From assembly GCF_004360145.1 (NCBI RefSeq), contig NZ_ML178712.1, positions 62,001 to 126,000 on the forward strand: 64,000 bases of DNA, read 5' to 3'. Within the stretch, counting starts at the first letter, position 1. The number at the start of each line of letters is the position of its first letter. The notes under the pieces are model-generated. The model was not told the origin of the DNA and did not search any database. It was given only the letters and a program-made list of their open reading frames with translations. This document shows, piece after piece, positions 53,332 to 62,078 of the stretch. Origin of the DNA: Aliiroseovarius marinus. GTDB taxonomy: Bacteria > Pseudomonadota > Alphaproteobacteria > Rhodobacterales > Rhodobacteraceae. The translations under genes and the position numbers were made by a program.

Positions 53332-53790
53332 TCACTCTTTCCATCGTTTCAGAGCGTCCTCGTCATTCACCTTAGCATCCACCCAATCGGTGCTGCCATC
53401 CTTGGTAAACTCTTTCTTCCAGAACGGCGCGCGGGACTTCAGATAATCCATCAGGAACTCTGCTGCTTCAAAGGCCGCCACGCGATGCGCCGAGGCCGTC
53501 GCCACCATCATGATCTGATCCCCGGGCCGAAGCCGGCCGTGGCGATGGATCACCAAACAATCCGCCAAGGACCAGCGACGTGTGGCTTCGTCCACGATGG
53601 AGGAAATCGCCTTCTCGGTCATGCCGGGATAGTGCTCGATCTCCATCCGGTCGAGCGTGCCTGCTTCGTCGCGAACGATGCCGGTAAAGCTGACCACCGC
53701 GCCCAGATCGCTGCGCCCTTGGGCAAAGCCGGTCAGCTCGGCGCCCTGATCGAAACTTTCGGTTTGAACGCGAACCGTCATCTTAGCCAC
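53332..53790 (-). CDS. moaE: Molybdopterin synthase catalytic subunit
   Basis: A 152-residue large subunit of molybdopterin synthase, converting precursor Z (cPMP) to molybdopterin with sulfur from MoaD. GAVVSFTGIVRDEAG, IEHYPGMTEKAI, VIHRHGRLRPGDQIMMVA and APFWKKEFTKDGSTDWVDAK are diagnostic; the lysines in FWKKEF include the catalytic ones. It overlaps moaD by 8 bp. Confidence 0.95.
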   Translation of the reverse strand: MAKMTVRVQTESFDQGAELTGFAQGRSDLGAVVSFTGIVRDEAGTLDRMEIEHYPGMTEKAISSIVDEATRRWSLADCLVIHRHGRLRPGDQIMMVATASAHRVAAFEAAEFLMDYLKSRAPFWKKEFTKDGSTDWVDAKVNDEDALKRWKE

Positions 53791-54031
53791 CCGTCATCGG
53801 GGGGAAGAACGCCACCTCACGCACGCCCTCAAGCGAGGCATCGAAGTCAGACAGTTCCTGATCCAGCGCCACACGCAGTGCCGAGAGGTCTTCAAAAGCA
53901 GCCGCATAGCGCGGTTCGCGGGCGCGCAATTCGTCGACCAATTCGGCCACCGTCGCGGCCGAGGTCTCGACCCGTTCGCGCGGCTCGCCGATCCGTTCGC
54001 GGACCCAAGCGAAATACATCACGTCGATCAT
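53783..54031 (-). CDS. moaD: Molybdopterin synthase sulfur carrier subunit
   Basis: An 82-residue ubiquitin-fold sulfur carrier. It begins MIDVMYFAWVRERIG and ends in the essential Gly-Gly (FFPPMTGG), the site of thiocarboxylation. It overlaps pgsA upstream by 4 bp (ATGA) and moaE downstream by 8 bp, so the three are translationally coupled. Confidence 0.95.
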   Translation of the reverse strand: MIDVMYFAWVRERIGEPRERVETSAATVAELVDELRAREPRYAAAFEDLSALRVALDQELSDFDASLEGVREVAFFPPMTGG

Positions 54032-54702
54032 GCGTCATCCTCTTTCAAATGGGGCAGCGCCTTGCGGAAGTAATCCCAGCCGGTGATGACCGTCAGCAGA
54101 CCTGCAATCCACAACAGAACCAGCCCAACACGTCCCGACCAGATCATCCCGTTGTAGTAACCACGCAGACCATTCACGTCCTCGACCTCGCCCAGCATGA
54201 TCTGGTCGAACATGGCTTGGTCCATACCGAACGAGCCCATCACAAGGTGATGTTCGAAGATACCACGCGAGAACAGAATCGCGATGGCGACCATCTGTGC
54301 GGTGGTTTTCCACTTGGCCAGCTTGGTCACTTTCAGTGTGCCTGCGGTATCGCCCAGAAACTCGCGCAGGCCCGAGACGAAGACCTCGCGGAACAGGATC
54401 ACCGTGGCGGGCAGCACCAGCCACGGGGTCCAGTAGACGTCAGAATAGCCCACGATCACCATCAGCGCGATGACCACCATCGCCTTGTCGGCAATCGGGT
54501 CAAGCATCGCGCCCATCTTGCTTTCCTGCTGCCACTTGCGCGCCAAGTAGCCGTCCAGCCAGTCGGTCGCTGCCGCTGACAGGAACAAGATCAGCGCCAG
54601 CCAATCCGCCAGAGGGCGGGCGAAATACAAAAACATGATCGCCACGGCCGGGGCTGCGATCAGCCGCGACAATGTCAGGATATTAGGCAAGGTCCATTTC
54701 AT
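54028..54702 (-). CDS. pgsA: CDP-diacylglycerol-glycerol-3-phosphate 3-phosphatidyltransferase
   Basis: A 224-residue integral membrane enzyme for the first committed step to phosphatidylglycerol. The CDP-alcohol motif D-G-x2-A-R-x8-G-x3-D-x3-D is exact at Asp50, Gly51, Ala54, Arg55, Gly64, Asp68 and Asp72 (WLDGYLARK ... MGAMLDPIADK). MKWTLPNILTLSRL is the usual start. It is 18 bp after uvrC; the uvrC-pgsA order is widely conserved, and moaDE follow. Confidence 0.95.
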   Translation of the reverse strand: MKWTLPNILTLSRLIAAPAVAIMFLYFARPLADWLALILFLSAAATDWLDGYLARKWQQESKMGAMLDPIADKAMVVIALMVIVGYSDVYWTPWLVLPATVILFREVFVSGLREFLGDTAGTLKVTKLAKWKTTAQMVAIAILFSRGIFEHHLVMGSFGMDQAMFDQIMLGEVEDVNGLRGYYNGMIWSGRVGLVLLWIAGLLTVITGWDYFRKALPHLKEDDA

Positions 54703-54720
54703 AAGCTTTTCAATACCGTG

Positions 54721-56604
54721 TCAGGCCCGGTCATGGAAGAAGCCATAGATGGTTTCTGCAAGTGTTTCTGAAATGCCATCCACCGCCTTCAAGTCGTCCA
54801 GCCCCGCGCGGCTGACCGCCTTGGCCGATCCGAAATGCGCCAGCAGCGCGCGTTTGCGGGTGGCGCCAACGCCCGGCACCTCGTCCAGCGGGGTCGCGCC
54901 CTGCGCCTTGGCACGCTTGGCACGGTGGGTTCCGATGGCAAAGCGGTGTGCTTCATCGCGCAGCCGCTGGATGAAGTAGAGCACCGGGTCATTGCGTTTC
55001 AGCGCAAAGGGGCGCTGGCCGCGACGGTGGAATTCTTCCTTGCCGTGATCGCGGTCCACACCCTTGGCCACGCCGATCATCGGAATGTCGGTCACGCCCA
55101 ACTCCTCCATGATCTCGTGCACAGCGCTGACCTGCCCGGCCCCGCCGTCGATCAGAAGCAAGCCCGGCCACCCCTCGCCCTCACGGTCGGGGTCTTCCTT
55201 GAGCAGACGTTTAAAGCGGCGGGTCAGAACCTCTTTCATCATGCCGAAGTCATCGCCCGGCGTCAGATCATCGCCCTTGATATTGAACTTGCGGTACTGG
55301 CTTTTCATGTAGCCTTCCGGCCCCGCCACAATCATCGCGCCGACCGCATGCGCCCCTTGGATATGCGAGTTGTCGTAAACTTCGATCCGTTGGGGCGGGC
55401 CGTCCAGATCGAACGCCTCGGCCATACCATCCAGCAGTTTCGCCTGTGTCGCGGTCTCGGCCATCTTACGGCCAAGGCTTTCGCGGGCGTTGCGTTGGGC
55501 GCCCGCGACCAGCTCGGACTTCTCGCCACGCTGCGGGACCGACAGCTCGACCTTTCGGCCCAGCTTCTCGGTTAGGGCTTCGGCCATAAGGTCCTGCTCA
55601 TCCAGCGGGTCCGACAACAGGATCAAACGCGGAGGGTCCTTCTGGTCATAGAACTGCCCGACAAAGGCTTGCAGCACCTCGCCCGGCCCGGCCCCTGCAC
55701 CGGTGCGCGGATAGAAATCGCGGTTGCCCCAGTTCTGGTTGGCGCGGATGAAGAAGACCTGCACACAGGCCTGACCACCCTCCATATGCAGCGCGATCAC
55801 ATCGGCCTCGGCCACACCACGCGGGTTGATCCCCTGCGACTGCTGCACCTGCGTCAACGCGCGGATCCGGTCACGCAGCACGGCGGCCTTTTCGAACTCC
55901 ATCGCTGCGGAGGCGGCCTCCATATCGGCCGCCAAGCTTTCCTGCATCTTGGTCGTGCGCCCCGACAGAAAGTCCACAGCATCCTGCACCAGCGTGCCAT
56001 AGCCTTCGGCATCGATCTTGCCCACACATGGCCCGGCGCAGCGTTTGATCTGATACTGCAGGCAAGGACGCGAGCGCGCGTCGAAAGTGGCATCCGTACA
56101 GTTGCGCAACAGGAATACTTTCTGCAGCTGGTTCAACGTCCGGTTCACCGCATCCGCGCTGGCAAAGGGGCCGAAATACTGGCCCTTCTCTTTCCGCGCG
56201 CCGCGATGCTTTTTGATCTGCGGAAACTCATGCCCCGTCAGCAGAATATTCGGAAAGCTTTTGTCGTCGCGCAGCAGCACATTGAAATGCGGCTTCAGTT
56301 GCTTGATCAGGTTCTGCTCAAGCAGCAACGCCTCGGTTTCTGTGCGCGTGGTCAGAAACATCATCGAGGCGGTCTGGCTGATCATCCGCGCAATCCGTGC
56401 GCTATGCCCCGTCGGCTTGGCATAGTTCGACACGCGCTTCTTCAGGCTGCGTGCCTTTCCAACGTACAGTACCCGTCCCTTGGTATCGAGCATGCGATAC
56501 ACACCGGGCGAGTTATCTAGCGTTTTCAGGTAGGACTGGATCACCTCGTGGCCGGTTTGCACCGGCGCCTCAACCTCAGATGTGTCCTGCTTATCGCGCG
56601 TCAT
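54721..56604 (-). CDS. uvrC: Excinuclease ABC subunit C
   Basis: A 627-residue dual-incision nuclease of nucleotide excision repair. The GIY-YIG-type domain is near residues 31-110 ([20 protein letters not shown]). A UVR/coiled-coil region lies near 215-250 ([20 protein letters not shown]). The RNase H-like domain has [18 protein letters not shown] and [14 protein letters not shown], and tandem HhH motifs close the protein ([17 protein letters not shown]). It is the first gene of uvrC-pgsA-moaD-moaE. Confidence 0.97.
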   Translation of the reverse strand: MTRDKQDTSEVEAPVQTGHEVIQSYLKTLDNSPGVYRMLDTKGRVLYVGKARSLKKRVSNYAKPTGHSARIARMISQTASMMFLTTRTETEALLLEQNLIKQLKPHFNVLLRDDKSFPNILLTGHEFPQIKKHRGARKEKGQYFGPFASADAVNRTLNQLQKVFLLRNCTDATFDARSRPCLQYQIKRCAGPCVGKIDAEGYGTLVQDAVDFLSGRTTKMQESLAADMEAASAAMEFEKAAVLRDRIRALTQVQQSQGINPRGVAEADVIALHMEGGQACVQVFFIRANQNWGNRDFYPRTGAGAGPGEVLQAFVGQFYDQKDPPRLILLSDPLDEQDLMAEALTEKLGRKVELSVPQRGEKSELVAGAQRNARESLGRKMAETATQAKLLDGMAEAFDLDGPPQRIEVYDNSHIQGAHAVGAMIVAGPEGYMKSQYRKFNIKGDDLTPGDDFGMMKEVLTRRFKRLLKEDPDREGEGWPGLLLIDGGAGQVSAVHEIMEELGVTDIPMIGVAKGVDRDHGKEEFHRRGQRPFALKRNDPVLYFIQRLRDEAHRFAIGTHRAKRAKAQGATPLDEVPGVGATRKRALLAHFGSAKAVSRAGLDDLKAVDGISETLAETIYGFFHDRA

Positions 56605-56920
56605 GGGGCATCTTTCTTGATTCTTTTTCCCGCTGCAATCTTATCGTTTCGGACACAAGAGAAAACATTCCCACAGTTTCTGTGGATAAGTCTGAGGACA
56701 TGTTGTCGTCTTGCGGGATTTTCCGTTGTTTTTAGCCGCTTTCGTCGGAGTGCCTAATTTTTAGGCGCATCCGTAAGTCATTGTTTTTCAACGAAAGAAA
56801 TATGAACCTTCTGTAAACACGTGAAATCATTGCGAAAAACAAACGTTAAAAAATGAGACTACTTCACAGGTGCACAACTTCCGCTAGGGCAGGTGAGGAA
56901 GCCTCGCCGAAAGGTCAGGA
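56605..56920. promoter_or_regulatory. A+T-rich region upstream of uvrC with DnaA box and SOS-like site
   Basis: 316 bp without a gene. TGTGGATAA at 56681-56689 is a perfect DnaA box (reverse of TTATCCACA), overlapping the hairpin CCACAG/CTGTGG (56671-56685). GAAC-N7-AAAC at 56804-56818 differs by one base from the alphaproteobacterial LexA site GAAC-N7-GAAC. GTGCCTAA/TTAGGCGC at 56750-56768 is an 8-bp hairpin. The region is not a convincing origin, with only one box. Confidence 0.45.
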
Positions 56921-57712
56921 TTAGCTGGGTTTTCCGATGACGTCCGGGGTCTGCCAACCAAGGTGTTGACCGCCATCCACAGCGATCATTTGTCCGGTCA
57001 CCGCGGGGGCCATCAGCAGATAAGTCAGCGCCGCCGTGATGTCTTCCGGGTTCGGACCGCGCTTCAGGATCGATCCAGCCCGTTGCGCGTCAAAGTGGTC
57101 TTGCGACTGGCGTGCGCCGATCATCGTGGACCCCGGCGCAATCCCATTGACCCGCACCTGCGGGGCCAGCGCCTGCGCCGCCGTTTGCGTCAGTGTCCAC
57201 AGGCCGTGTTTGGCGAGGGAGTAGGTCATGAATTCCGGCGTCAGCTTCTGTACCCGCTGGTCCAGCATATTGACGACAAGCGCTTGGGCCAGTTGCTCGC
57301 CGTTGTCGTCCATCGTGGCTTGCGGCGCTTGCGCAGCGAATTCCTGTGTCAGGAACAAAGGCGCGCGCAGGTTCGACGCCATGTGGCGGTCCCAACTGTC
57401 CGCCGAGACGGTGCCGATGCGGTCATACTCAAAAATCGAGGCGTTGTTCACCAACACCGACAGCGGGCCACCCAAGGCGTCCGCCGCGCGCGGCACCAAC
57501 GCCTGAACCTCGTCCAACTTCAGGAAATCCGCTTGCAGGGCGACGGCGCGTTGACCCAAAGCCTCGACCGCCTCCACGGTCTCTGCCGCACCCTCCGCCG
57601 AGCTGCTGTAATGCACCGCGACGTCAAAGCCATGACGGGCAAGCTCGACCGCCATCGCACGTCCAAGCCGTGCCCCAGCCCCGGTCACCAATGCGCGTTT
57701 CACTTGCATCAT
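56921..57712 (-). CDS. Short-chain reductase of pteridine-reductase type
   Basis: A 263-residue SDR. The nucleotide motif is TGAGARLG (residues 10-17), i.e. TGxxxRxG rather than the usual TGxxxGxG; this Arg form marks PTR1/FolM-like pteridine reductases. VLVNNASIFEYD (near 87-98), YSLAKHGL (Tyr-Lys pair) and RVNGIAPGST follow. It may reduce dihydromonapterin or dihydrofolate with NADPH, but activity is inferred. The ATG overlaps the stop of the Ca/Na exchanger by 4 bp. Confidence 0.82.
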   Translation of the reverse strand: MMQVKRALVTGAGARLGRAMAVELARHGFDVAVHYSSSAEGAAETVEAVEALGQRAVALQADFLKLDEVQALVPRAADALGGPLSVLVNNASIFEYDRIGTVSADSWDRHMASNLRAPLFLTQEFAAQAPQATMDDNGEQLAQALVVNMLDQRVQKLTPEFMTYSLAKHGLWTLTQTAAQALAPQVRVNGIAPGSTMIGARQSQDHFDAQRAGSILKRGPNPEDITAALTYLLMAPAVTGQMIAVDGGQHLGWQTPDVIGKPS

Positions 57713-58677
57713 GCGTTCCCCAGAACGATCAGCACATAAACGATATAGAGCGCCGACAGCAAAATGCCCCAGACACGGCCCATGTGCCATCTCCAGAAGA
57801 CAAACGGGGCCAACAGCAGCGACGCGCCCAGCATGACCCACAGGTCAAACTGAAGGATGCCCGGCTCGACCGGGATCGGACCGACAATCGACGCGATGCC
57901 GATAATGGCCAAGAGGTTGAACATGTTTGAACCGATCACGTTGCCCAAGGCCACATCGGCTTGTCGGCGCAACGCGGCCATCACGGTGGTGGCAAGTTCA
58001 GGCAGCGAGGTGCCCAGCGCGACCAGCGTCAGGCCGATCACGGTTTCCGAGACGCCATAGTGGCGGGCGATGTTGGTCGAGGAATCCACCAGAAGGTCCG
58101 CGCCCAAGGGCAAACCGATCAGGCCCAGAAGAAGGAACATGATGACCTTCCACCACGGCATGTCGGGATCGGCACCTTCGACATCCTCGTCTTCTTCGGT
58201 TTCGTCCTCTTCGCCCATGCAGACAGCACGGCGATGGCGCATTGCCTCTTTGAAGGCGGACCCAAGGATCAGGGCCAATGCGGCCAGCAATGCGATGCCC
58301 TGTGGCCATGCAAACTCGCCCCCGAAAGCCAAGACGATGAACAGCAGCGTCGCGCCCATCATCTGCAGATAGCTTTTGCGGCTGTCACAGGTCTTGGTGG
58401 ACAGCCCCGCCATCAGTGCCGGTACACCCAGAACCAAAAGGATGTTGGCGGTGTTCGATCCGACCACGTTCCCCATCGCCAGACCCGGGACACCTTCGGC
58501 GATCGACTGTACCGAGATCAAAAGTTCAGGCGCAGAGGTGCCAAAGGCCACGATGGTCAAAGACACGATCATCGCAGGCACACCAAGGCGCAGCGACATA
58601 TTCACCGCCCCGCGCACAAGGCTGTCGCCCGCAAGCAAAAGGATCACTAGGCCAAGCGAGGCAAAAATCAGATCCAA
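57709..58677 (-). CDS. Calcium/sodium antiporter (CaCA family)
   Basis: A 322-residue inner-membrane exchanger with about ten helices. The two alpha repeats are VAFGTSAPELLISVQS with GNVVGSNTANIL (43-80), and LVALGTSLPELATTVMA with GNVIGSNMFNLL (about 215-260). A cytosolic acidic loop lies between (MGEEDETEEDEDVEGADPD). The start codon is TTG at 58677, 3 bp after the stop of the 54-residue protein, so translation is probably coupled. Resembles YrbG. Confidence 0.92.
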   Translation of the reverse strand: MDLIFASLGLVILLLAGDSLVRGAVNMSLRLGVPAMIVSLTIVAFGTSAPELLISVQSIAEGVPGLAMGNVVGSNTANILLVLGVPALMAGLSTKTCDSRKSYLQMMGATLLFIVLAFGGEFAWPQGIALLAALALILGSAFKEAMRHRRAVCMGEEDETEEDEDVEGADPDMPWWKVIMFLLLGLIGLPLGADLLVDSSTNIARHYGVSETVIGLTLVALGTSLPELATTVMAALRRQADVALGNVIGSNMFNLLAIIGIASIVGPIPVEPGILQFDLWVMLGASLLLAPFVFWRWHMGRVWGILLSALYIVYVLIVLGNA

Positions 58678-58680
58678 GGC

Positions 58681-58845
58681 TCAGCCCTTTCCCTTGCAGT
58701 CACAGGGGGATTTCCCCAGCTTATAGCGCCCGCAACGGGGGCATTTCATCGCTTCGATACGCTGTTGGCCGGGATAGCGCAACTTGCCAAACATCGCCAG
58801 CACAGCCATCGCAACCAGAAAGAGGGCAACAATCTTGATGACCAT
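58681..58845 (-). CDS. 54-residue membrane zinc-ribbon microprotein
   Basis: A small open frame directly abutting both neighbours: its ATG follows the sppA stop without a gap, and the CaCA TTG start follows 3 bp after its stop. Residues 2-19 (VIKIVALFLVAMAVLAMF) form one transmembrane helix. The C-terminal part has CPRCGRYKLGKSPCDC (35-50), four cysteines arranged like a zinc ribbon, and ends KGKG. I do not recognise a function. Its tight packing and ordered domains argue that it is a real gene. Confidence 0.75.
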   Translation of the reverse strand: MVIKIVALFLVAMAVLAMFGKLRYPGQQRIEAMKCPRCGRYKLGKSPCDCKGKG

Positions 58846-59652
58846 TTACAGACCAAAACGGGCGTATTCCGCGCGCTCCTCGATGGTCACTAGAGTGTCC
58901 GAGATCATGCGCATCCCGAAACGGCTGAGTAGCCCACGACGTGGGCCATAGACGCGAAAGCGCACCTTATCACCGTATTTCTCTTTCATGGTTGGCACCA
59001 GGTGGCCAATCCCGTCAGCCAAGCCCTTCTCGATGGCGGTGCGGCCCAGCCAGATATCTCCGGTAAACAGGTCTTCGCCTTCGGCCAGCTTGCCCGCACG
59101 TCGGGTTTCCACCTGTGTCTTGAACGCGGTGTGAATGTCTTCCTGAAGCGCCTTCAGCCGCTTCACATCCTCGGGCTTTTCAGGCTGGAACGGGTCCATC
59201 ATCGACTTCGACTTGCCCGCGGTATGCACGCGACGCTCGACCCCGATCTTCTCGATCAACCCGGTTAGGCCAAACCCGGCCGAGATCACGCCGATCGACC
59301 CAAGGATCGAGCTTTCATCCGCATAGATCTCGTCCGCCGCAGTCGCCAGCCAATAGCCGCCCGAGGCTGCAACATCCTCGACGAACGCATAAACGGGGAC
59401 CTCTTTTTCAGCCGCCAGCCTGCGAATGCGCGCGGCGATTAGGCTGGATTGTACTGGGCTGCCGCCCGGCGAGTTGATCACAAGGGCCACCGCCGCGGGC
59501 TTCCCTTTGCGAAAGGCGCGCTCAATCGCCGGGGCCATCGCCGCATCATTCAACTGCCCACGGGTGCCCGTGGCAATCATGCCCGTCAGGCGCACAACGG
59601 CCACCGTGGGGGATTTTTTCACAAAAGGAAGACGTTCGATCATGGCTGACAT
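58846..59652 (-). CDS. sppA: S49 family signal peptide peptidase
   Basis: A 268-residue SppA/SohB-type serine protease. The nucleophile is Ser97 in DVAASGGYWLA, and the lysine partner is in HTAGKSKSMMDPF (147-149). VINSPGGSPVQS and SILGSIGVIS line the active site. It lacks a clear N-terminal transmembrane anchor (starts MSAMIERLPFVKKSPTVAVV), so it is the short, possibly cytosolic form common in alphaproteobacteria. First gene of a tight four-gene group. Confidence 0.92.
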   Translation of the reverse strand: MSAMIERLPFVKKSPTVAVVRLTGMIATGTRGQLNDAAMAPAIERAFRKGKPAAVALVINSPGGSPVQSSLIAARIRRLAAEKEVPVYAFVEDVAASGGYWLATAADEIYADESSILGSIGVISAGFGLTGLIEKIGVERRVHTAGKSKSMMDPFQPEKPEDVKRLKALQEDIHTAFKTQVETRRAGKLAEGEDLFTGDIWLGRTAIEKGLADGIGHLVPTMKEKYGDKVRFRVYGPRRGLLSRFGMRMISDTLVTIEERAEYARFGL

Positions 59653-59723
59653 TTAGATGGCCCACCCCCGTCTAACAAGGGTGAGCCGATCACGCTTTTT
59701 CCCATATGTGGCATACCCGCACG

Positions 59724-60485
59724 TCAAGAGCGCAGCTTATATCCGGTGCGGAAGATCCACCCGATGGTGAACAGACACGCCGCCATGAAGACGACAATCG
59801 CTGCGACCGACCAACCAAGCGCCACATCCGCCTGTCCGAAAAAGGCCCAGCGAAAGCCCGAGATCAGATAGACCACCGGGTTGAACAGCGTAATTGTCTG
59901 CCACACGGGTGGCAGCATCGAGATCGAATAGAACGAGCCGCCAAGGAACACCAGCGGCGTGATCACCAGCATGGGCACCAGTTGCAGTTGCTCGAAATTG
60001 CCCGCCCAGATCCCGATGATGAAACCCAGAAGGGCGAAACTGATACAGGTTAGCAGCAGGAACAACACCATCCAGACCGGATGCGCGATGGTCAGATCCA
60101 CAAAGAAATGCGCCGTCACGAAAATGATCATGCCGATCATGAACGCTTTTGTTGCCGCCGCACCGACATAGCCGATAACAATTTCGTAGAACGAAATCGG
60201 GGCGGAGAGCAGCTCATACACCGTTCCGATGAACTTCGGGAAATAGATCCCGAAGGATGCGTTCGACGTGCTCTGCGTCAGTACCGTCAACATGATCAGA
60301 CCGGGCACGATGAACGCGCCATAGCTGACGCCCTCGACCTGATCGATACGCGAGCCAATCGCCGCGCCAAAGACGATGAAATAAAGCGAGGTGGACAGCA
60401 CGGGCGAGATGACCGACTGCACCAGCGTGCGGAAAGTACGTGCCATTTCAAAACGATAGATGGCCGCGATGGCGTTCCAGTTCAT
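59724..60485 (-). CDS. ABC-2 type transporter permease
   Basis: A 253-residue six-helix permease of the ABC-2 family. It starts [20 protein letters not shown] and has the characteristic [27 protein letters not shown] near residues 190-216 (given by its ends). [15 protein letters not shown] is the usual helix-2 segment. It pairs with the ATPase whose stop overlaps its start (ATGA). The substrate is unknown; such pairs export lipids, polysaccharides or drugs. Confidence 0.9.
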   Translation of the reverse strand: MNWNAIAAIYRFEMARTFRTLVQSVISPVLSTSLYFIVFGAAIGSRIDQVEGVSYGAFIVPGLIMLTVLTQSTSNASFGIYFPKFIGTVYELLSAPISFYEIVIGYVGAAATKAFMIGMIIFVTAHFFVDLTIAHPVWMVLFLLLTCISFALLGFIIGIWAGNFEQLQLVPMLVITPLVFLGGSFYSISMLPPVWQTITLFNPVVYLISGFRWAFFGQADVALGWSVAAIVVFMAACLFTIGWIFRTGYKLRS

Positions 60486-61408
60486 GCCGCGTCCTCCTTC
60501 ACCAGATCGACGAAGATATCTTCCAAAGAGCTTTGGCGCGTCGACAGATCCGCCAGATGCAGCCCCGCCTCGCGCAGATCCGACAACAGCCCAGTAATCC
60601 CGGTATGGCCTGCCTGCGCATCATAGGAATAGATCAGCCCGCCCTCGTCCGAGACACTCAGCGGATAGTGCGCCAGCGCCTCGGGCACCGCGTCAATCGG
60701 TGCGTCCAGCTCGATCAACAGCTCCTTCTGCCCAAGCCGCTTGATCAGCGCATCTTTCTCTTCGACCAGCAGGATCTCACCTTTCGAAATCACCCCGATC
60801 CGATCCGCCATCGCCTCGGCTTCTTCAATGTAGTGAGTGGTCAGGATCACGGTTACACCGGTCTCTTTCAGCCGCGCGACGATCTCCCACATGTCTTTGC
60901 GCAGCTCGACATCGACGCCCGCTGTGGGTTCATCCAAGAACAGGATTTTCGGATCGTGGCACAGCGCCTTGGCAATCAGCACCCGGCGCTTCATCCCGCC
61001 CGACAGCGTCATGATCCGGTTGTCTTTCTTGTCATGCAGGCTGAGCAGCTTCAGGATCTCTTCAATCCGCGCATCGTCACGCGGCTTTCCAAACAGACCG
61101 CGCGAAAACCGGACCGAGTTCATCACGGTCTCAAACGGTTCCAGATTAATTTCCTGCGGAACCAGTCCGATCAAGTTGCGGGCTGCGCGATAGTCACGCG
61201 CATGGTCATAGCCGCCCACGGTGATCGTGCCCGAGGTCGCTGTCGCTATCCCGCAAATAATTGAAATCAAAGTCGTCTTACCCGCGCCATTCGGCCCAAG
61301 CAGCGCCAGAATCTCGCCCTCTTCGATCTCAAGATCCACGCCTTTCAGCGCCTGGTGACCGCCCTCATAGGTCTTGGTCACGCCTTTGACGTTCAAAACT
61401 GTCGCCAT
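60482..61408 (-). CDS. ABC transporter ATP-binding protein
   Basis: A 308-residue ATPase. Walker A is [14 protein letters not shown] near residue 36, the signature is [14 protein letters not shown], Walker B is [13 protein letters not shown], and the H-loop is [14 protein letters not shown]. The C-terminal roughly 90 residues form an accessory domain as in DRA-type exporters. The ATG at 61408 fits the family; the frame is open to 61549. Translationally coupled to the permease. Confidence 0.93.
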   Translation of the reverse strand: MATVLNVKGVTKTYEGGHQALKGVDLEIEEGEILALLGPNGAGKTTLISIICGIATATSGTITVGGYDHARDYRAARNLIGLVPQEINLEPFETVMNSVRFSRGLFGKPRDDARIEEILKLLSLHDKKDNRIMTLSGGMKRRVLIAKALCHDPKILFLDEPTAGVDVELRKDMWEIVARLKETGVTVILTTHYIEEAEAMADRIGVISKGEILLVEEKDALIKRLGQKELLIELDAPIDAVPEALAHYPLSVSDEGGLIYSYDAQAGHTGITGLLSDLREAGLHLADLSTRQSSLEDIFVDLVKEDAA

Positions 61409-61469
61409 TGCTGTCCCCTTGTGTGGCCCCCGCGCCCATCGTCCTGGCGTCCCTTTTGGGACGAACTTT

Positions 61470-61928
61470 TCAGATAAGCAATCCAGCGGCCCCTTCAAGA
61501 CGCAACAGCTGAACTTTCGTCTCAACCCCGCCCGCGCCGGAAAATCCAACCAGCTTGTTTCCAGCCCCCATCACACGATGGCACGGGATGATGATCGGAA
61601 TGGGGTTCGCGCCGCAAGCATTCCCCACCGCCTGCGCCGAATTGCCCGTCAGCTTGGCAAGCTCGCCATAGGTCATCGTCTCGCCAAACGGGATCGCGGA
61701 CATGGCATCACAGACCGCGCGCTGAAAGTCGCTGCCCGCGACATGGGTAGGCAGATCAAACACGGTCAGTGTCCCGTCGAAATAGGCGCGCAACTGCGCC
61801 TGCGCCTCGGCCAGAACGGGTGTCATCTCGCCTTCCGGGTCAACATTCCAGCGGAGACGCGTGATCTTGCCACCCTCGTCCACAACCCCCAAACGCCCAA
61901 CCGGGCTATCCACCACCGCAACATTCAT
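61470..61928 (-). CDS. ogt: Methylated-DNA-protein-cysteine methyltransferase
   Basis: A 152-residue suicide repair protein for O6-alkylguanine. The acceptor is Cys116 in PIIIPCHRVMG. FQRAVCDAMSAIPFGETMTYGELA (given by its ends near 68 and 91) is the helix-turn-helix region, and GACGANP appears as GNACGANPIP. The ATG at 61928 matches short Ogt proteins; upstream in-frame ATGs exist to 62015 but overlap the terminator hairpin. It follows ileS after its terminator. Confidence 0.92.
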   Translation of the reverse strand: MNVAVVDSPVGRLGVVDEGGKITRLRWNVDPEGEMTPVLAEAQAQLRAYFDGTLTVFDLPTHVAGSDFQRAVCDAMSAIPFGETMTYGELAKLTGNSAQAVGNACGANPIPIIIPCHRVMGAGNKLVGFSGAGGVETKVQLLRLEGAAGLLI

Positions 61929-61975
61929 AAAGCCATCTTGCCCGCGCCCAACACGCCCCGCAATCCGGTTCATGA

Positions 61976-61999
61976 CAAAAGGGGCACCCAAGCGCCCCT
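61976..61999 (-). terminator. Terminator downstream of ileS
   Basis: On the minus strand AGGGGC and GCCCCT pair around an 8-nt loop (61999-61980) and are followed by TTTTGT. It comes directly after the repeat element copy E. Confidence 0.65.
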
Positions 62000-62000
62000 C

Positions 62001-62076
62001 TTCCTCTTGCTTCAAATACCTCGGGGTGAGGCCGCAGGCCGAGGGGCAGCGCCCCTCAGGCTCACACCGTGAGCCC
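62001..62076 (-). repeat. Three-hairpin 3'-end element, copy E
   Basis: From the ileS stop on the minus strand: GGCTCAC/GTGAGCC hairpin (62075-62059), GGGGC/GCCCC hairpin (62055-62043), GGCC/GGCC hairpin (62040-62030), then the tail CCCCGAGGTATTTGAAGCAA plus GAGGAA. Same order and orientation relative to the upstream gene as copies A and D, with more divergence in the tail. Confidence 0.7.
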
Positions 62077-62078
62077 CC

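Noticed and set aside
56605-56920. Replication origin next to uvrC
   Set aside because: Only one clear DnaA box, no DUE-like repeats and no usual origin neighbours (hemE, gidA, parAB, dnaA).
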